A DNA stretch of 64,000 bases. It comes from Neobacillus terrae (GTDB taxonomy: Bacteria > Bacillota > Bacilli > Bacillales > Cytobacillaceae). How positions within the stretch are numbered: position 1 is the stretch's first letter; each line of letters starts with the position of its first letter. The translations under genes and the position numbers were made by a program. Shown here one piece after another: positions 33,340 through 43,818 of this stretch. The notes under the pieces were generated by a model, which made no database searches, had not been told where the DNA came from, and saw only the letters and a program-made list of their open reading frames with translations. The stretch spans positions 186,001 through 250,000 of the forward strand of contig NZ_JAAOEO010000003.1 of NCBI RefSeq assembly GCF_011393025.1. Reading direction: 5' to 3'.

Positions 33340-34203
33340 TTAAAATCCTATTTCAGCAAACACCATTCGATCTTTGCCATTAATATCATATAGAATGTCG
33401 ACATTCGCTGATGGGAATGTTTTTTCAAGCAGTTCTTTAACCGCAGTCCCCTGTCCGGCACCTATTTCAAAACCGACTATAGCCGGGGACTTTAATACCA
33501 GCGGAAGTTCTTTCATGAACCTTCTGTAAAAATCAAGCCCGTCCTCCCCGGCAAATAATGCACGGTGCGGTTCATGTTCTGTAACGACCTCAGACATGCC
33601 CGCCATATCACTGACAGGGATATAAGGAGGATTTGATAAGATTAAATCAAAGGAAATGCCTTCCTCAATAAAAGGAATAAGCAAATCTCCCTGGACAAAT
33701 TTCACGTCAGCTCCAAGCCGTTCCGCATTATTTTTGGCCACTCTCAAGGAATCATCTGCAATATCTGAGGCAGAGACGTCCAGCTCAGTGCATTCCAGCT
33801 TCATGGTTATGGCAATCGCACCGCTCCCCGTACCGACATCCACCATTCGCTTGCCGGTGCCGTGTCCAAGTCTAGCTGTAACCCTCCGTAAAGCTTCCTG
33901 GACAAGTTCCTCCGTTTCAGGCCGTGGTATGAGTACTGCCTCGCTGACCTTGAAAGAACGCCCGTAAAAATCTTCCTCACCAATAATATATTGGACTGGC
34001 ATTCCATTTGCATGTTCTATTACTGCCAACTCAAACTTTTCATAGATATCAGCTGAAAGTTCTGTGCGCAGCTCGGCAAAAAGCCGGGACCTTGTCATAC
34101 CCGATAAGTGCCTCAGCAGCAATTCTCCCGCATTCTCATCGCGATTGGCACTATTTAAAAAAGAAGAAGCCCATTTGAGGGCTTCAAACACTTTCTTAGA
34201 CAT
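33340..34203 (-). CDS. prmC: Release factor glutamine methyltransferase
   Basis: Methylates the glutamine of the GGQ motif in peptide release factors RF1/RF2. 287 aa: N-terminal helical bundle, SAM-binding motif [15 protein letters not shown] and the catalytic [10 protein letters not shown] (NPPY). I chose the ATG at 34203 ([11 protein letters not shown]), which overlaps the prfA stop by 8 nt and has GAGG upstream; 13 earlier in-frame codons lie inside prfA. Enzyme and substrate are thus co-translated. Confidence 0.96.
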   Translation of the reverse strand: MSKKVFEALKWASSFLNSANRDENAGELLLRHLSGMTRSRLFAELRTELSADIYEKFELAVIEHANGMPVQYIIGEEDFYGRSFKVSEAVLIPRPETEELVQEALRRVTARLGHGTGKRMVDVGTGSGAIAITMKLECTELDVSASDIADDSLRVAKNNAERLGADVKFVQGDLLIPFIEEGISFDLILSNPPYIPVSDMAGMSEVVTEHEPHRALFAGEDGLDFYRRFMKELPLVLKSPAIVGFEIGAGQGTAVKELLEKTFPSANVDILYDINGKDRMVFAEIGF

Positions 34204-35269
34204 TCGATGCATCCTCAAGACGCTGAGATTGGTCAGCAACAATTAGAGCATCAACAACTTCATCAAGCTTTCCTTCAAGGATCTGGTCAAGCTTTTGGAT
34301 GGTTAACCCGATGCGGTGGTCGGTCACACGATTTTGCGGGAAGTTGTAAGTACGAATCCGCTCAGAGCGGTCCCCTGTTCCTACAGCTGATTTACGAACC
34401 TGATCATATTCCGCTTGAGCTTCCTGCAAAAACTTGTCATAGACACGTGCACGCAATACCTTCATGGCCTTATCCTTGTTTTTATGCTGAGATTTTTCAT
34501 CCTGACAGGAAACGACGATACCGGTAGGAATATGAGTTAAACGAACAGCTGACATGGTTGTATTAACACTTTGTCCGCCAGCTCCACTTGATGCAAAGGC
34601 ATCAAATCTAATATCTTTATCATGGATTTCAACTTCTACTTCCTCTGCTTCCGGCAGGCATGCTACTGTAGCTGTCGAAGTATGGATTCGTCCGCCTGAT
34701 TCCGTTTCAGGCACACGCTGAACACGATGGGCTCCGTTTTCAAATTTAAGCTTTGAATAGGCTCCCTGCCCATTGATCATAAAAATAATCTCTTTAAATC
34801 CGCCAAGACCAGTTGGGTTAGCGTCAATAACCTCTGTTTTCCAGCCTTGAGCTTCAGCAAAACGGCTGTACATCCGGTAAAGATCTCCGGCAAAAAGGGC
34901 CGCTTCGTCACCGCCAGCTGCTCCTCTGATTTCAAATATAACGTTTTTATCATCATTAGGGTCTTTAGGGATAAGAAGAATTTTCAAACGGCTTTCCAAT
35001 TCCTCAATTTGTCCTTCTAATTCATTGACCTCTTCTTTTACCATTTCGCGCATTTCAGCATCAAGCTTATCCTCTAGCATAGCCTTTGCTTCCTGATATT
35101 GTTGTTTCGCTTCTTTATATTCGCGATAAGCCATTACAGTGTCTTGTATATTAGATTGTTCCTTTGAATATTCACGAAGTTTCTTGGAATCATTTATTAT
35201 TTCTGGATCGCTCAAAAGCTCATTCAGCCTTTCATAACGATCTTCAACTGCTTGAAGACGATCGAACAC
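34196..35269 (-). CDS. prfA: Peptide chain release factor 1
   Basis: Decodes UAA/UAG and releases the peptide. 357 aa with the codon-reading tripeptide in [12 protein letters not shown] (P-E-T, PxT class of RF1) and the catalytic GGQ in [12 protein letters not shown]. It starts with GTG at 35269 behind GAGGTGAG. It overlaps prmC downstream, as in B. subtilis. Confidence 0.97.
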   Translation of the reverse strand: MFDRLQAVEDRYERLNELLSDPEIINDSKKLREYSKEQSNIQDTVMAYREYKEAKQQYQEAKAMLEDKLDAEMREMVKEEVNELEGQIEELESRLKILLIPKDPNDDKNVIFEIRGAAGGDEAALFAGDLYRMYSRFAEAQGWKTEVIDANPTGLGGFKEIIFMINGQGAYSKLKFENGAHRVQRVPETESGGRIHTSTATVACLPEAEEVEVEIHDKDIRFDAFASSGAGGQSVNTTMSAVRLTHIPTGIVVSCQDEKSQHKNKDKAMKVLRARVYDKFLQEAQAEYDQVRKSAVGTGDRSERIRTYNFPQNRVTDHRIGLTIQKLDQILEGKLDEVVDALIVADQSQRLEDASNV

Positions 35270-35357
35270 AGTTACTCACCTCAGTTTTTAGTCCATACCA
35301 CTTTAATTATAGTATAGGGGATAAGAAGCGTCAAAACCAATTAAAGGAGAAGAAAAT

Positions 35358-35388
35358 AAAAAAACATGCCCTGTAATAGGAGCATGTT
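35358..35388 (-). terminator. Terminator of the sporulation lipoprotein gene
   Basis: Stem AACATGC/GCATGTT with 12-nt loop and seven T residues on the minus strand, starting in the stop codon. Confidence 0.85.
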
Positions 35389-35827
35389 ATCTTCTGTCTT
35401 CCCGAACCCTAACTTCTATATTATATCGGGGTAAAGCTCTAGTCAGCTTTCGATGAATCCGTGCTTCTGCATCTATTCTTTCCTGATCAGTGAGAATTCC
35501 CTTTTTATAAACTGTTACCCACATTCTGTCTCCGTTTATCCAGACAGAACCGGGCTTGAATTCTTTGGTTGCGGCGACTGTTTGCCTGGCCTTATCTACA
35601 TCAGGTCCACCGTTGGGGCTAACTTCACTTCTTTCTGTTGTACCCTCCAGGTTGAGGAAATTGGGATTCTGGTCGCCCATTCGCTGCCTGCCGTCATTCC
35701 GATTGGACATAAATTGAGGATTAGTTTTATCCTTCCTTAAATCATAGCCTGCTTTGTCATTAGCATTATTATTACAGCCAGCTAAATAAAGAACGGCGAT
35801 TAAGATTAAGATTATTAATTTTTTCAT
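35387..35827 (-). CDS. YhcN/YlaJ-type sporulation lipoprotein
   Basis: 146 aa with a lipoprotein signal and lipobox LAGC (Cys18), then a disordered Asn/Gly-rich stretch and a C-terminal domain (DKARQTVAATKEFKPGSVWI ... YKKGILTDQERIDAEARIHR) of the YhcN/YlaJ family found in spore coats or membranes of Bacillus. Exact role unknown. I chose the ATG at 35827, with AGAGGTGG upstream; a GTG three codons earlier is possible. Confidence 0.85.
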   Translation of the reverse strand: MKKLIILILIAVLYLAGCNNNANDKAGYDLRKDKTNPQFMSNRNDGRQRMGDQNPNFLNLEGTTERSEVSPNGGPDVDKARQTVAATKEFKPGSVWINGDRMWVTVYKKGILTDQERIDAEARIHRKLTRALPRYNIEVRVREDRR

Positions 35828-35908
35828 CTGTACCACCTCTAATACTATCGTTCCCCTATTTTATAAAGGTGTCTCAGAAAAATTCTTCCACTTTATTTCC
35901 GCATTTCT

Positions 35909-36213
35909 AAGAAAAAAAGTCGCAAGCGCCCTGGTTAGATGATGAAAGGCTAAAATCGCCACGTCCAGTGGCAACGCCTTCCTGACCCACATCCTCGAAA
36001 AAGCAAATGCTTTTTCTTCGTGCGATGCTTAAGCTCCCGAAGTTTCCCTTGTCCTGTGGGCCTCCAACAGGCATAAGACGAATCACGTAGTCATCCTCGG
36101 AAAAGCTAAAGCTTTTCCTTCGTGCGATGGGGATGCTTTCGAAGCGTTCCTTGTCCTGATTTCTGAAGTGATTTGGCTTATGACCCCGAGGGTCTGGGCG
36201 CTGGAGCTAGACA
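35909..36213. repeat. Dispersed intergenic element family 1, copy C (inverted)
   Basis: About 305 bp between tdk and the lipoprotein gene, inverted relative to copies A, B and D: it starts AAGTCGCAAGCGCCC and ends GGGCGCTGGAGCTAGACA. It contains two direct copies of a 67-bp internal segment beginning CATCCTCG (35990-36056 and 36092-36158), each with an AAAGC/GCTTT hairpin. It accounts for most of the 420-bp gap upstream of the lipoprotein gene. Confidence 0.8.
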
Positions 36214-36249
36214 ATTTAAAAGGTAAAACTTTATGCTTTTTTATCCAGT

Positions 36250-36280
36250 AAAAAAACCGCAGCTCTTCCGCTGCGGTTTT
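36250..36280 (-). terminator. Terminator of tdk
   Basis: Stem AACCGCAGC/GCTGCGGTT with a short loop and seven T residues on the minus strand. Confidence 0.92.
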
Positions 36281-36292
36281 AGATAAATATTA

Positions 36293-36907
36293 TTATTTAT
36301 TAAGGACCTCTGCTTTAAGCCCATGGCTTGATGTTTTAGGTACTTCATGGTGATGGCGGCAGCGTGGCTCATAAGCTTCTGCTGCTCCAACCAGGATTAC
36401 AGGGTCATGGTAGGAAGCTGGGCTTCCGTTAATCAGACGCTGCGTTCTGCTTGCAGGTGAACCACAAACAGAGCATACAGCCTGCAGCTTTGTTACCAAT
36501 TCAGCAACAGCCATAAGCGCAGGCATTTTTCCAAAAGGCTCTCCCCGGAAATCCTGGTCAAGACCTGCACAAATGACGCGGTAGCCGCTGTCAGCAAGCT
36601 GCTGGACTATACGTACAATTTCATCATCGAAAAATTGAACCTCATCAATTGCAATTAAATCCACTTCAGCATCGATATGAACCAGAATCTCTGTAGAGTG
36701 GGCAATAGGCCTGGCAATAAAAGAAGAGCCATTATGGGAAACAACTGATTCCTCACTATAGCGATTATCAATTTTCGGTTTAAAAACAGCAATTTTTTGT
36801 TTGGCAAATTGTGCACGTCGAACCCTGCGGATTAATTCCTCCGATTTACCTGAAAACATGCTGCCGCAAATAACCTCAATCCATCCGCTTTGTTTCATCA
36901 CATACAT
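36293..36907 (-). CDS. tdk: Thymidine kinase
   Basis: Phosphorylates thymidine/deoxyuridine for salvage. 204 aa, type II TK: P-loop [11 protein letters not shown], the DEVQFFDD Walker B region, [11 protein letters not shown] lasso region and zinc cysteines (CSVCG plus a late CRHHH). GGAGAGG lies 8 nt before the ATG. Adjacent to rpmE as in B. subtilis. Confidence 0.97.
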   Translation of the reverse strand: MYVMKQSGWIEVICGSMFSGKSEELIRRVRRAQFAKQKIAVFKPKIDNRYSEESVVSHNGSSFIARPIAHSTEILVHIDAEVDLIAIDEVQFFDDEIVRIVQQLADSGYRVICAGLDQDFRGEPFGKMPALMAVAELVTKLQAVCSVCGSPASRTQRLINGSPASYHDPVILVGAAEAYEPRCRHHHEVPKTSSHGLKAEVLNK

Positions 36908-37021
36908 AAAACAGGCCTCTCCTTCCTTGCTAACACCACTTATGTTCTATTTTTGACAAAAAAAATATATGTAATCTTTAATATTTATCCAAGACGATTA
37001 TGCTGCAAACTCTTTAAAAGT

Positions 37022-37058
37022 AAAAAACAGGCAAGCGATGAAGATTCTTGCCTGTTTT
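37022..37058 (-). terminator. Terminator of rpmE
   Basis: Stem AAAACAGGCAAG/CTTGCCTGTTTT with T run on the minus strand. Confidence 0.93.
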
Positions 37059-37068
37059 GAGCCAGCTA

Positions 37069-37287
37069 TTATTGTTGTTCTTGTTGTGACTTAAGGCCGT
37101 ATTTCTTGTTGAAGCGGTCAACACGTCCGCCAGCTTCAGCAAATTTTTGACGACCAGTATAGAATGGGTGACACTCGGAACAAGTTTCTACACGAATCTC
37201 GTTTTTAACGGATCCAGTTTCAAAAGTGTTACCGCAAGCGCAAGTCACCGTTACTGTTTTATAATTTGGATGAATACCTGTTTTCAT
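37069..37287 (-). CDS. rpmE: 50S ribosomal protein L31, zinc-binding type
   Basis: 72-aa ribosomal protein. Four cysteines (TCACG near residues 16-18 and [10 protein letters not shown] at 36-39) make it the zinc-containing C+ form, a potential cellular zinc reservoir replaced by a C- paralogue under zinc limitation in Bacillus. I chose the ATG at 37287 ([14 protein letters not shown]); the ATG three codons earlier touches the AAGGAG site. Confidence 0.97.
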   Translation of the reverse strand: MKTGIHPNYKTVTVTCACGNTFETGSVKNEIRVETCSECHPFYTGRQKFAEAGGRVDRFNKKYGLKSQQEQQ

Positions 37288-37452
37288 TCTTTTCATCTCC
37301 TTCTGCCCTGAGTCATTCTGAAACAGAGTTATAAATTAATGCTTGTCTTTTCAACAACCATTAATATGCTAAAAACACACTATGATCATTATAGCAAGTG
37401 ATTCTAGTTTTTGCAACAAGCCACTAAGTATAAAAGTCCTGGAATTTATTTA

Positions 37453-38736
37453 CTATTGCTGTTGACGGGCTGTAGAACGGCTGCCCTTCATTTCCTCGCC
37501 AAGAATAGCAAAAAACTCCTCATTTGATTTTGTCTGCCTTAATTTTTTTAGGAAGCGCTCAGCAAAATCCGGGCTGTCAGACATTGACTTACGGATTGCC
37601 CACAGTTTGTCCAGATGGTCCTTAGGAATAAGCAGCTCCTCTTTACGTGTACCAGAGCGGCGGATATCAAGCGCCGGGAAGATTCTGCGTTCAGCAAGAG
37701 AGCGGTCAAGGTGAAGTTCCATGTTTCCTGTCCCTTTAAATTCCTCATAAATAACATCATCCATCCTGGATCCAGTATCTACAAGAGCTGTTGCCAGGAT
37801 TGTCAGACTGCCGCCTTCTTCAATATTTCTCGCCGCACCAAAGAAACGCTTTGGACGGTGAAAGGCTGCAGGATCTATACCCCCTGAAAGAGTCCTTCCG
37901 CTCGGAGGAATAACCAGGTTATAAGCACGTGCAAGACGAGTGATACTGTCCATTAATATAACAACATCGCGTTTATGTTCAACCAGACGCATCGCACGGT
38001 CAAGAACAAGCTCCGCTACTTTAATATGGTTTTCAGGAACCTCATCAAACGTCGAGCTGACAACATCTCCGGCGACGGAACGTTCAATATCCGTAACCTC
38101 CTCCGGCCTTTCATCGATCAGCAGCACAATAAGCTCTGCTTCAGGATGGTTGGTGGTAATGCTGTTGGCAATTTCCTTAAGCAGCATGGTTTTACCTGCT
38201 TTTGGCGGAGCCACAATAAGACCCCTCTGTCCGAAACCAACCGGAGCAACAACGTCCATAATTCTTGTTGATAAATGCTTAGGTGTTGTTTCAAGCTTCA
38301 TTTGCCTGTTTGGATATAAAGCTGTTAACGCAGGGAAATGAACCCGTTCCTTTGCAGACTCAGGATCGTCACCGTTTACAGCTTCGACCTGCAGCAGACC
38401 ATAATAACGTTCGTTTTCCTTAGGAGGGCGTACCTTCCCTGAAACTTTGTCCCCATTCCTTAGGTCAAAGCGGCGAATCTGGGAGGCAGAAATATAAATA
38501 TCCTCCGAGCTTGGTGAATAATTAATTGGGCGAAGGAAGCCAAAGCCTTCCGACTGGATAATTTCCAGCACGCCTTCCATGAAAAAATAGCCCTGTTGTT
38601 CGGCACGGCTTTTTAAGATAGCAAAAATTAATTCCTTTTTCGTTAATTTGCTGTAGTAAGAAACCTTGTACTCACGAGCAAGCTCGTACAGTTCCTTCAG
38701 CTTCATATTTTCAAGACTTGATATTGTAATATCCAT
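37453..38736 (-). CDS. rho: Transcription termination factor Rho
   Basis: Hexameric RNA helicase ending untranslated transcripts. 427 aa: N-terminal Rho domain ([19 protein letters not shown]), cold-shock-like RNA-binding domain with [19 protein letters not shown]-loop [12 protein letters not shown] and [21 protein letters not shown] chose the ATG at 38736 (AGAGTGG upstream). Neighbours rpmE and glpX match B. subtilis. Confidence 0.97.
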   Translation of the reverse strand: MDITISSLENMKLKELYELAREYKVSYYSKLTKKELIFAILKSRAEQQGYFFMEGVLEIIQSEGFGFLRPINYSPSSEDIYISASQIRRFDLRNGDKVSGKVRPPKENERYYGLLQVEAVNGDDPESAKERVHFPALTALYPNRQMKLETTPKHLSTRIMDVVAPVGFGQRGLIVAPPKAGKTMLLKEIANSITTNHPEAELIVLLIDERPEEVTDIERSVAGDVVSSTFDEVPENHIKVAELVLDRAMRLVEHKRDVVILMDSITRLARAYNLVIPPSGRTLSGGIDPAAFHRPKRFFGAARNIEEGGSLTILATALVDTGSRMDDVIYEEFKGTGNMELHLDRSLAERRIFPALDIRRSGTRKEELLIPKDHLDKLWAIRKSMSDSPDFAERFLKKLRQTKSNEEFFAILGEEMKGSRSTARQQQ

Positions 38737-39020
38737 TTGTACACCACTCTTTAAAATTTTGTTCCGTTTCCCCGACAACAGACAGAATAACCCCTCTTGG
38801 GAATGAACTGTTATTGACTTCAAGAATGAAAGTTAAGCTTCTTTTTAGAAAAGTAAACGTTGGAGGATTGGGAAAGTCTGATTTACGATTGTTTTGAAGT
38901 ATAAAGAAGAAAAGGATTATGAAGTATAAAACAATTTCTATTTTACCCTTTTTATTAAAAAATAATCAACTAATATTTATTAATGGATGAAAACAAGGAT
39001 GCGAAACTAGTGTTAAAAAG
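38737..39020. other. rho leader region with paired repeats
   Basis: About 280 bp with no gene. An inverted repeat ATTGTTTT/AAAACAAT brackets two direct copies of GAAGTATAAA (38885-38937). I see no clear sigma-A promoter. A Rho leader involved in autoregulation is possible but not shown. Confidence 0.4.
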
Positions 39021-39075
39021 GAAAACAAGCCCTTTCCCCCAAATCAGTCAAGGCCCAGGGAAAAAGGGTTTGTTT
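39021..39075 (-). terminator. Terminator of glpX
   Basis: Minus-strand AAACAAACCCTTTTTCCC pairs with GGGGAAAGGGCTTGTTT (G-U pair allowed) around an 18-nt loop, with TTTT at the end. Confidence 0.7.
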
Positions 39076-39082
39076 AATTTTA

Positions 39083-39172
39083 GACTTTGTTAAACTTGAC
39101 TGTTAATTTTCGCTCACGGCGCTCGCTTTCCGCTCCAATCAACATAGTCAAAAATCAACAATATGCTTTAAC
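39083..39172. repeat. Dispersed element family 3, short copy
   Basis: Minus strand reads TGTTGATTTTTGACTATG, TTGATTGGAGCGGAAAGCG, AGCGCCGTGAGCGAAAATT, AACAGTCAAGTTTAACAAAG: the two ends of a common Bacillus intergenic palindrome (GTTGATTGGAGCGGAA ... GCGAAAATCAAC) joined with the middle deleted. A decayed relative is at 56605-56690. Confidence 0.65.
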
Positions 39173-39186
39173 ACGCCTAATTTTAA

Positions 39187-40149
39187 TTATTTAATCACAA
39201 GGTTCGGTTTCTTTTTCAAGCTATGCTGTCCATCAATAAAACGGACTGTTCCCGATTTCGCTCTCATAACAATTGAATGGGTTGAACCATAGGAGCCTTT
39301 GAATTGCACACCTTTTAACAGTTCTCCGTCCGTTACACCTGTAGCGGCAAAGATGGCGTCATCCCCACGCACCAGGTCTTCCATCCGGAGCACTTTGTTT
39401 ACGTCCAGACCCATTTTAATGCAGCGTTCGATTTCGGCATCATTTTGAGGAATAAGTTTTCCTAAAATTTCACCGCCCAGACATTTCAGTGCAACGGCAG
39501 CCAATACGCCTTCCGGGGCACCGCCAGATCCAAATAAAATATCTACGCCAGTTTGATCAAAAGCAGTATTAATTGCTCCGGCTACATCACCGTCATTAAT
39601 CAGTTTAATTCTAGCTCCTGCTTCGCGAAGCTGGGCAATGATATGCTCATGGCGGGAACGATTTAAAACGGTTGCCACTACATCTTCAATATCCTTGTTT
39701 TTTGCTTTGGCTACCGCTTTTAAATTATCCAATACAGATGCATTAATATCGACTTGGCCTACTGCTTCAGGTCCAACCGCAATCTTTTCCATATACATAT
39801 CAGGTGCATGCAGAAGGTTTCCATTATCCGCAACAGCCAGAACAGCCAGCGCGTTCCATCCGCCCGATGCAACGATATTGGTTCCTTCCAGAGGATCAAC
39901 GGCTACATCCAGACGGGGGCCATACCCTGTTCCTAGCTTTTCCCCGATATAAAGCATTGGGGCCTCATCCATTTCACCTTCACCGATCACAACAGTACCC
40001 TTCATTGGGATCGTATCAAATACATCCCGCATAGCTGATGTAGCTGCATCGTCTGCTTCATCCTTTTTACCACGGCCCATCCAGCGGGCAGATTTAAGCG
40101 CCGCAGCCTCTGTTACGCGGACAAGCTCCATCGTTAAACTTCTCTCCAT
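39187..40149 (-). CDS. glpX: Fructose-1,6-bisphosphatase class II
   Basis: Gluconeogenic enzyme. 320 aa, GlpX family: [58 protein letters not shown] (metal-binding Asp/Glu) and [30 protein letters not shown] precedes the ATG. Adjacent to rho and murA, as in B. subtilis ywjI. Confidence 0.96.
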   Translation of the reverse strand: MERSLTMELVRVTEAAALKSARWMGRGKKDEADDAATSAMRDVFDTIPMKGTVVIGEGEMDEAPMLYIGEKLGTGYGPRLDVAVDPLEGTNIVASGGWNALAVLAVADNGNLLHAPDMYMEKIAVGPEAVGQVDINASVLDNLKAVAKAKNKDIEDVVATVLNRSRHEHIIAQLREAGARIKLINDGDVAGAINTAFDQTGVDILFGSGGAPEGVLAAVALKCLGGEILGKLIPQNDAEIERCIKMGLDVNKVLRMEDLVRGDDAIFAATGVTDGELLKGVQFKGSYGSTHSIVMRAKSGTVRFIDGQHSLKKKPNLVIK

Positions 40150-40253
40150 TACCTTCGTCCCCCATTTCTCCTCTGTTACAGTTCCTCTTTTTATATAAAC
40201 AGTTATGCAATAACCATAAATCCACTCTTCTTAATGTCGGGAGCGTGCTTTTC

Positions 40254-41540
40254 TTATGTGTTTTTCATTTGTTCTACTTCTTCTTTTGTAAGAGCTTCGC
40301 GCCAGATGGTGGCTCCCAGGCCATTTAATTTTTCTACAATATTGCTGTAGCCCCTGTCGATATGTTCGACGCCGGTTACCTCAGTAATGCCCTCAGCCAT
40401 TAGGCCGGCAATCACTAATGCAGCCCCTGCTCTAAGGTCACTTGCCTTCACCTTTGCGCCTTGAAGCTGTACAGGTCCATTAATAATGGCCGATCGTCCC
40501 TCAACTTTTATATTAGCATTCATTCTTCTTAATTCATCAATATGTTTAAAACGGGCACTATAAATAGTGTCTGTTACCATGCTCGATCCAGATGCCTTGT
40601 TCAGCAAAGCGGTAAACGGCTGCTGAAGATCAGTAGGAAATCCCGGATATACAAGTGTTTTAATATCAACAGGCTTTAGATTTTGTGCTCCACCAATAAA
40701 GACCTGGTCATCCCCGGTCTCAACCTGGACTCCCATTTCACGCATTTTTGCAATAAGGGACTCCAAGTGGTGAGGAATCACATTATCAATTAATACACCT
40801 TGACCAACAGCCGCTCCCAAAATCATGTAGGTTCCAGCTTCAATCCGGTCAGGAATGATGGTATGCTGGCAGCCGTGCAAGCTCTCAACTCCATCAATTC
40901 TGATTACATCAGTGCCGGCACCTTTTATTTTTGCACCCATGTTTGTCAAAAGCGTTGCAACATCAATAATCTCTGGCTCTTTCGCTGCATTTTCAATAAT
41001 AGTCCGTCCTTTTGCCCGAACCGCAGCGAGCATGATATTTATAGTTGCTCCAACACTTACAACATCCAGATAAATTCTTGCTCCGCGAAGTTCATCCGCA
41101 CGGAGATAAATTGCTCCCTGCTCATTCGTAATGCTAGCACCGAGAGCCTCAAAACCTTTAATATGCTGATCGATTGGTCTTGGTCCAAGGTGGCATCCGC
41201 CTGGCAAACCGATAACGGCTTTTTTAAAACGTCCGAGCATAGCACCCATTAAATAATAAGAAGCACGAAGTTTTTTTACTTTACCATTAGGAAGAGGCAT
41301 AGAAATCATTGCCGACGGGTCTACCGTCATATCATTTTCAGATAAGCGGACCGTACCTCCAATTTCCTCCAGTAAGTCCTTCAAAATTTCAACGTCCGAG
41401 ATATCCGGCAATCCTTCTATCGTTACTGGCGAATCTGCCAATATTGTCGCGGGTATTAGCGCCACCGCACTATTTTTCGCTCCGCTGATTCTAACAGTTC
41501 CTTTAAGAGGATAACCGCCTGCAATTTTAAGCTTTTCCAT
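40254..41540 (-). CDS. murA: UDP-N-acetylglucosamine 1-carboxyvinyltransferase (MurZ-type position)
   Basis: First committed step of peptidoglycan synthesis (enolpyruvyl transfer from PEP). 428 aa: [14 protein letters not shown] at the N-terminus and the catalytic cysteine in [20 protein letters not shown], so fosfomycin sensitivity would be expected. I chose the ATG at 41540 with GGGAG upstream; 39 earlier open codons are leader. By position between rho-glpX and fbaA it corresponds to the B. subtilis second paralogue murAB/murZ. Confidence 0.95.
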   Translation of the reverse strand: MEKLKIAGGYPLKGTVRISGAKNSAVALIPATILADSPVTIEGLPDISDVEILKDLLEEIGGTVRLSENDMTVDPSAMISMPLPNGKVKKLRASYYLMGAMLGRFKKAVIGLPGGCHLGPRPIDQHIKGFEALGASITNEQGAIYLRADELRGARIYLDVVSVGATINIMLAAVRAKGRTIIENAAKEPEIIDVATLLTNMGAKIKGAGTDVIRIDGVESLHGCQHTIIPDRIEAGTYMILGAAVGQGVLIDNVIPHHLESLIAKMREMGVQVETGDDQVFIGGAQNLKPVDIKTLVYPGFPTDLQQPFTALLNKASGSSMVTDTIYSARFKHIDELRRMNANIKVEGRSAIINGPVQLQGAKVKASDLRAGAALVIAGLMAEGITEVTGVEHIDRGYSNIVEKLNGLGATIWREALTKEEVEQMKNT

Positions 41541-41802
41541 TTCCGACTCCCTTCTATGCCATTTGCCATCGTATTCCCAAACCTTTCCAAACGAGACAGC
41601 GCTTACTTGCTTCGTTCTAAAGGAAGGACTACGCCTGCTACTCAAATAAATGGCCATACCATATTTTGGTAATACAGAATCCCAAAATTCGACAGTATCT
41701 ATTTAAGTAGTTTACACGAAAAAACAAAATTCATGTATCTTTTAAAGAAAAACTTTATTATTCTTTTCATTTTTGAATCCAAGGACCTATTTTAAAAAAA
41801 TA

Positions 41803-41954
41803 TTAAGAATTCAAGCTGGAATTCCAGTCTTTTAGGAATGCGGCAATTCCTTTGTCAGTCAAAGGATAATTACACAATCCCATTCTTACTAGTCGCAACA
41901 AGCTTGCCTCTTAAGGCAGCCAGTAACATGAAGGGGATGGCGAATGGATGCAGC
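41803..41954 (-). pseudogene. C-terminal remnant of transaldolase (tal/ywjH), frameshifted
   Basis: On the minus strand 41954 downwards reads AASIRHPLHVT, then after a one-base shift AALRG, then after another shift CNYPLTDKGIAAFLKDWNSS and a stop. These match the last roughly 50 residues of the Bacillus transaldolase as I recall it (AASIRHPQHVT..AALRG ... HPLTDKGIEQFLADWNK) in the same order. The rest of the gene is missing. B. subtilis has ywjH at exactly this place, between murAB and fbaA. I therefore read it as a deleted tal gene. There is no ribosome site or intact frame. Confidence 0.8.
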
Positions 41955-41978
41955 ATTTTTAGCGAAATTTTCTTACTT

Positions 41979-42021
41979 TTAATAAAGAAGTGAAACCGCC
42001 ACTTAATAAAGGGGCGGTTTC
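41979..42021 (-). terminator. Terminator of fbaA
   Basis: Stem GAAACCGCC/GGCGGTTTC with AT-rich loop and ACTTCTTTATT tail on the minus strand. Confidence 0.85.
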
Positions 42022-42079
42022 AAGTAAAAGTATATTGCATAACACCCATGAACTATCTATATTCATGTTTTGGCGTTTC

Positions 42080-42937
42080 TTAAGCTCTTCCGGCAGAACC
42101 AAACTCACGCATTTTACCGGTAACTGTTTCTTTAATTGCATCACGAGCTGGGCCCAAATATTTACGTGGATCGTATTCGTTTGGTTTAGCTGCTAAAACT
42201 TCGCGAACGGCTTTAGCGGAAGCAATTTGGTTTTCAGTATTAACGTTGATTTTAGCAGTTCCAAGAGAAACGGACTTTTGGATATCCTTTGTTGGGATGC
42301 CAGTACCACCGTGTAATACTAGAGGAAGACCAGTGATATTTCCGATTTCCTCCATCTCTTTGAATCCAAGATTTGGTTCACCTTTGTAAGGTCCGTGTAC
42401 AGAACCAAGTGCTGGAGCAAGGCAATCGATGCCAGTACGTTTAACAAGCTCTTCACATTCTTTTGGATCAGCATAGATAACGCCGTCAGCTACAACATCA
42501 TCTTCCTGTCCGCCGACAGTTCCAAGCTCAGCTTCAACAGATACACCTTTTGAATGAGCATACTCAACTACTTTAGAAGTAATTTCAATGTTTTCTTCAA
42601 ATGGGTGGTGGGAAGCATCGATCATAACAGATGTAAAACCTGCATCAATAGCTTCTTTACACTTTTCAAAGCTTGAACCGTGGTCAAGGTGAATGGCAAC
42701 AGGAACAGTTACTTTATAATCTTCCATTAAACCTTCAACCATTTTAACAACAGTTTTAAAGCCGCCCATGTAACGTCCTGCACCTTCAGAAACTCCAAGA
42801 ATTACTGGAGAGTTTTCTGCCTGTGCAGCTTGTAGGATTGCCTGAGTAAACTCAAGGTTATTTAAATTGAATTGTCCGACAGCATAGCCTTCTGCTTTGG
42901 CTTTTTGAAGCATTTCGGTCATAGAAACTAAAGGCAT
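42080..42937 (-). CDS. fbaA: Fructose-1,6-bisphosphate aldolase class II
   Basis: Zinc aldolase of glycolysis and gluconeogenesis. 285 aa: [14 protein letters not shown] (catalytic Asp and metal His), [28 protein letters not shown] and [24 protein letters not shown] precedes the ATG. It lies between the tal remnant and spo0F, as in B. subtilis. Confidence 0.97.
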   Translation of the reverse strand: MPLVSMTEMLQKAKAEGYAVGQFNLNNLEFTQAILQAAQAENSPVILGVSEGAGRYMGGFKTVVKMVEGLMEDYKVTVPVAIHLDHGSSFEKCKEAIDAGFTSVMIDASHHPFEENIEITSKVVEYAHSKGVSVEAELGTVGGQEDDVVADGVIYADPKECEELVKRTGIDCLAPALGSVHGPYKGEPNLGFKEMEEIGNITGLPLVLHGGTGIPTKDIQKSVSLGTAKINVNTENQIASAKAVREVLAAKPNEYDPRKYLGPARDAIKETVTGKMREFGSAGRA

Positions 42938-43171
42938 TTTTATTCCTCCTTAATATAGGTCGACATCTTTTTAGGAACAGAGATTCCAAGTAAAGGATTT
43001 CCTATTACCTGAATATTTATGTAAATTTCCAAAAAGTTGGACGGCCTCTGCAAGTTCATTAGTATCATATCAAAAAGACTAAGGAATTGCCATTAATCAG
43101 GTGGAGTTTTATAAAGTGTCATAATGAAAGCGCACACACTTATTTTAATACCCAGTTTCCTGCCGAAGAAA

Positions 43172-43549
43172 CTATTTTGTATCAGATTTAGCAGCCAAAT
43201 TATTTCTTACAGCGGCCCGAATATCATCAATATCAAACGGCTTTGCAAAATGCGTAATGGCACCTAAATCCTTTGCTTCCTGAATCATGTCCAGTTCTCC
43301 ATAGGCCGTCATAATGATTACTCGGATATCAGGATCAATTACCTTCATCCTTTTTAAAATCTCAATGCCGTCCATTCCGGGAATTTTCATATCGAGCAAG
43401 ACTAGATCTGGTGCGTGTTTTTTTACGATATCAAGTGCTTGCAGACCATTTGCAGCCTGAAAGGTTTTGTAGCCTTCTTTTTGAAACACTTCATTCAGTA
43501 AAATTCTGATTCCAAACTGGTCATCAACGATCAAAACTTTTTCGCTCAT
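43172..43549 (-). CDS. spo0F: Sporulation initiation phosphotransferase Spo0F
   Basis: Single-domain response regulator that relays phosphate from sporulation kinases to Spo0B. 125 aa: acidic pocket Asp9/Asp10, phosphoacceptor Asp53 ([11 protein letters not shown]), Thr81 (IMTAYGE) and Lys103 (HFAKPFD). No output domain. The start follows GGGGAGAGGCTGAAGT. Its promoter region has a SigH-type promoter and Spo0A-type boxes, like B. subtilis. Confidence 0.97.
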   Translation of the reverse strand: MSEKVLIVDDQFGIRILLNEVFQKEGYKTFQAANGLQALDIVKKHAPDLVLLDMKIPGMDGIEILKRMKVIDPDIRVIIMTAYGELDMIQEAKDLGAITHFAKPFDIDDIRAAVRNNLAAKSDTK

Positions 43550-43610
43550 ACTTCAGCCTCTCCCCGTATCATTTTCCCCATTTTTTTACTTTCTTTTCTA
43601 TCCACTAGAT

Positions 43611-43640
43611 AGATTCTATTTCCTACGCTGAAACTCCTGC
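43611..43640 (-). promoter_or_regulatory. SigH-type promoter of spo0F
   Basis: Minus-strand GCAGGAGTT (43632-43640), 12-nt spacer, ATAGAATCT (43611-43619), against the SigH consensus RNAGGAWWW and RNNGAATWW: one -35 and one -10 position deviate. Confidence 0.75.
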
Positions 43641-43645
43641 CACTT

Positions 43646-43666
43646 TTCGACTTTTTCTTAGTCGAA
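43646..43666. promoter_or_regulatory. Pair of Spo0A-like boxes upstream of spo0F
   Basis: Two AGTCGAA boxes in opposite orientation (43646-43652 minus, 43660-43666 plus), each one mismatch from the 0A box TGTCGAA, directly upstream of the SigH-type promoter. Confidence 0.6.
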
Positions 43667-43682
43667 TAATATAATAGGAAAT

Positions 43683-43719
43683 GCGCAAGTGTCTTGCCCC
43701 TAGACACTGTAGCTAGACA
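43683..43719. repeat. Dispersed intergenic element family 1, minimal copy E
   Basis: 37 bp, GCGCAAGTGTCTTGCCCC then TAGACACTGTAGCTAGACA: essentially the two ends of family 1 joined, forming a GTGTCT/AGACAC hairpin. Confidence 0.6.
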
Positions 43720-43818
43720 AAGAAAGTGAAGGCGCCGGATTGGGATGGACACAAGAGAGGGGCGCCGCAACTGGACAATAAGAAAACTGTAAGTTTAGTA
43801 ATAAGTTGGAGGTACACC

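Noticed and set aside
43546..43770. 74-aa frame upstream of spo0F
   Set aside because: It covers the SigH promoter, 0A boxes and a repeat; no ribosome site or family.
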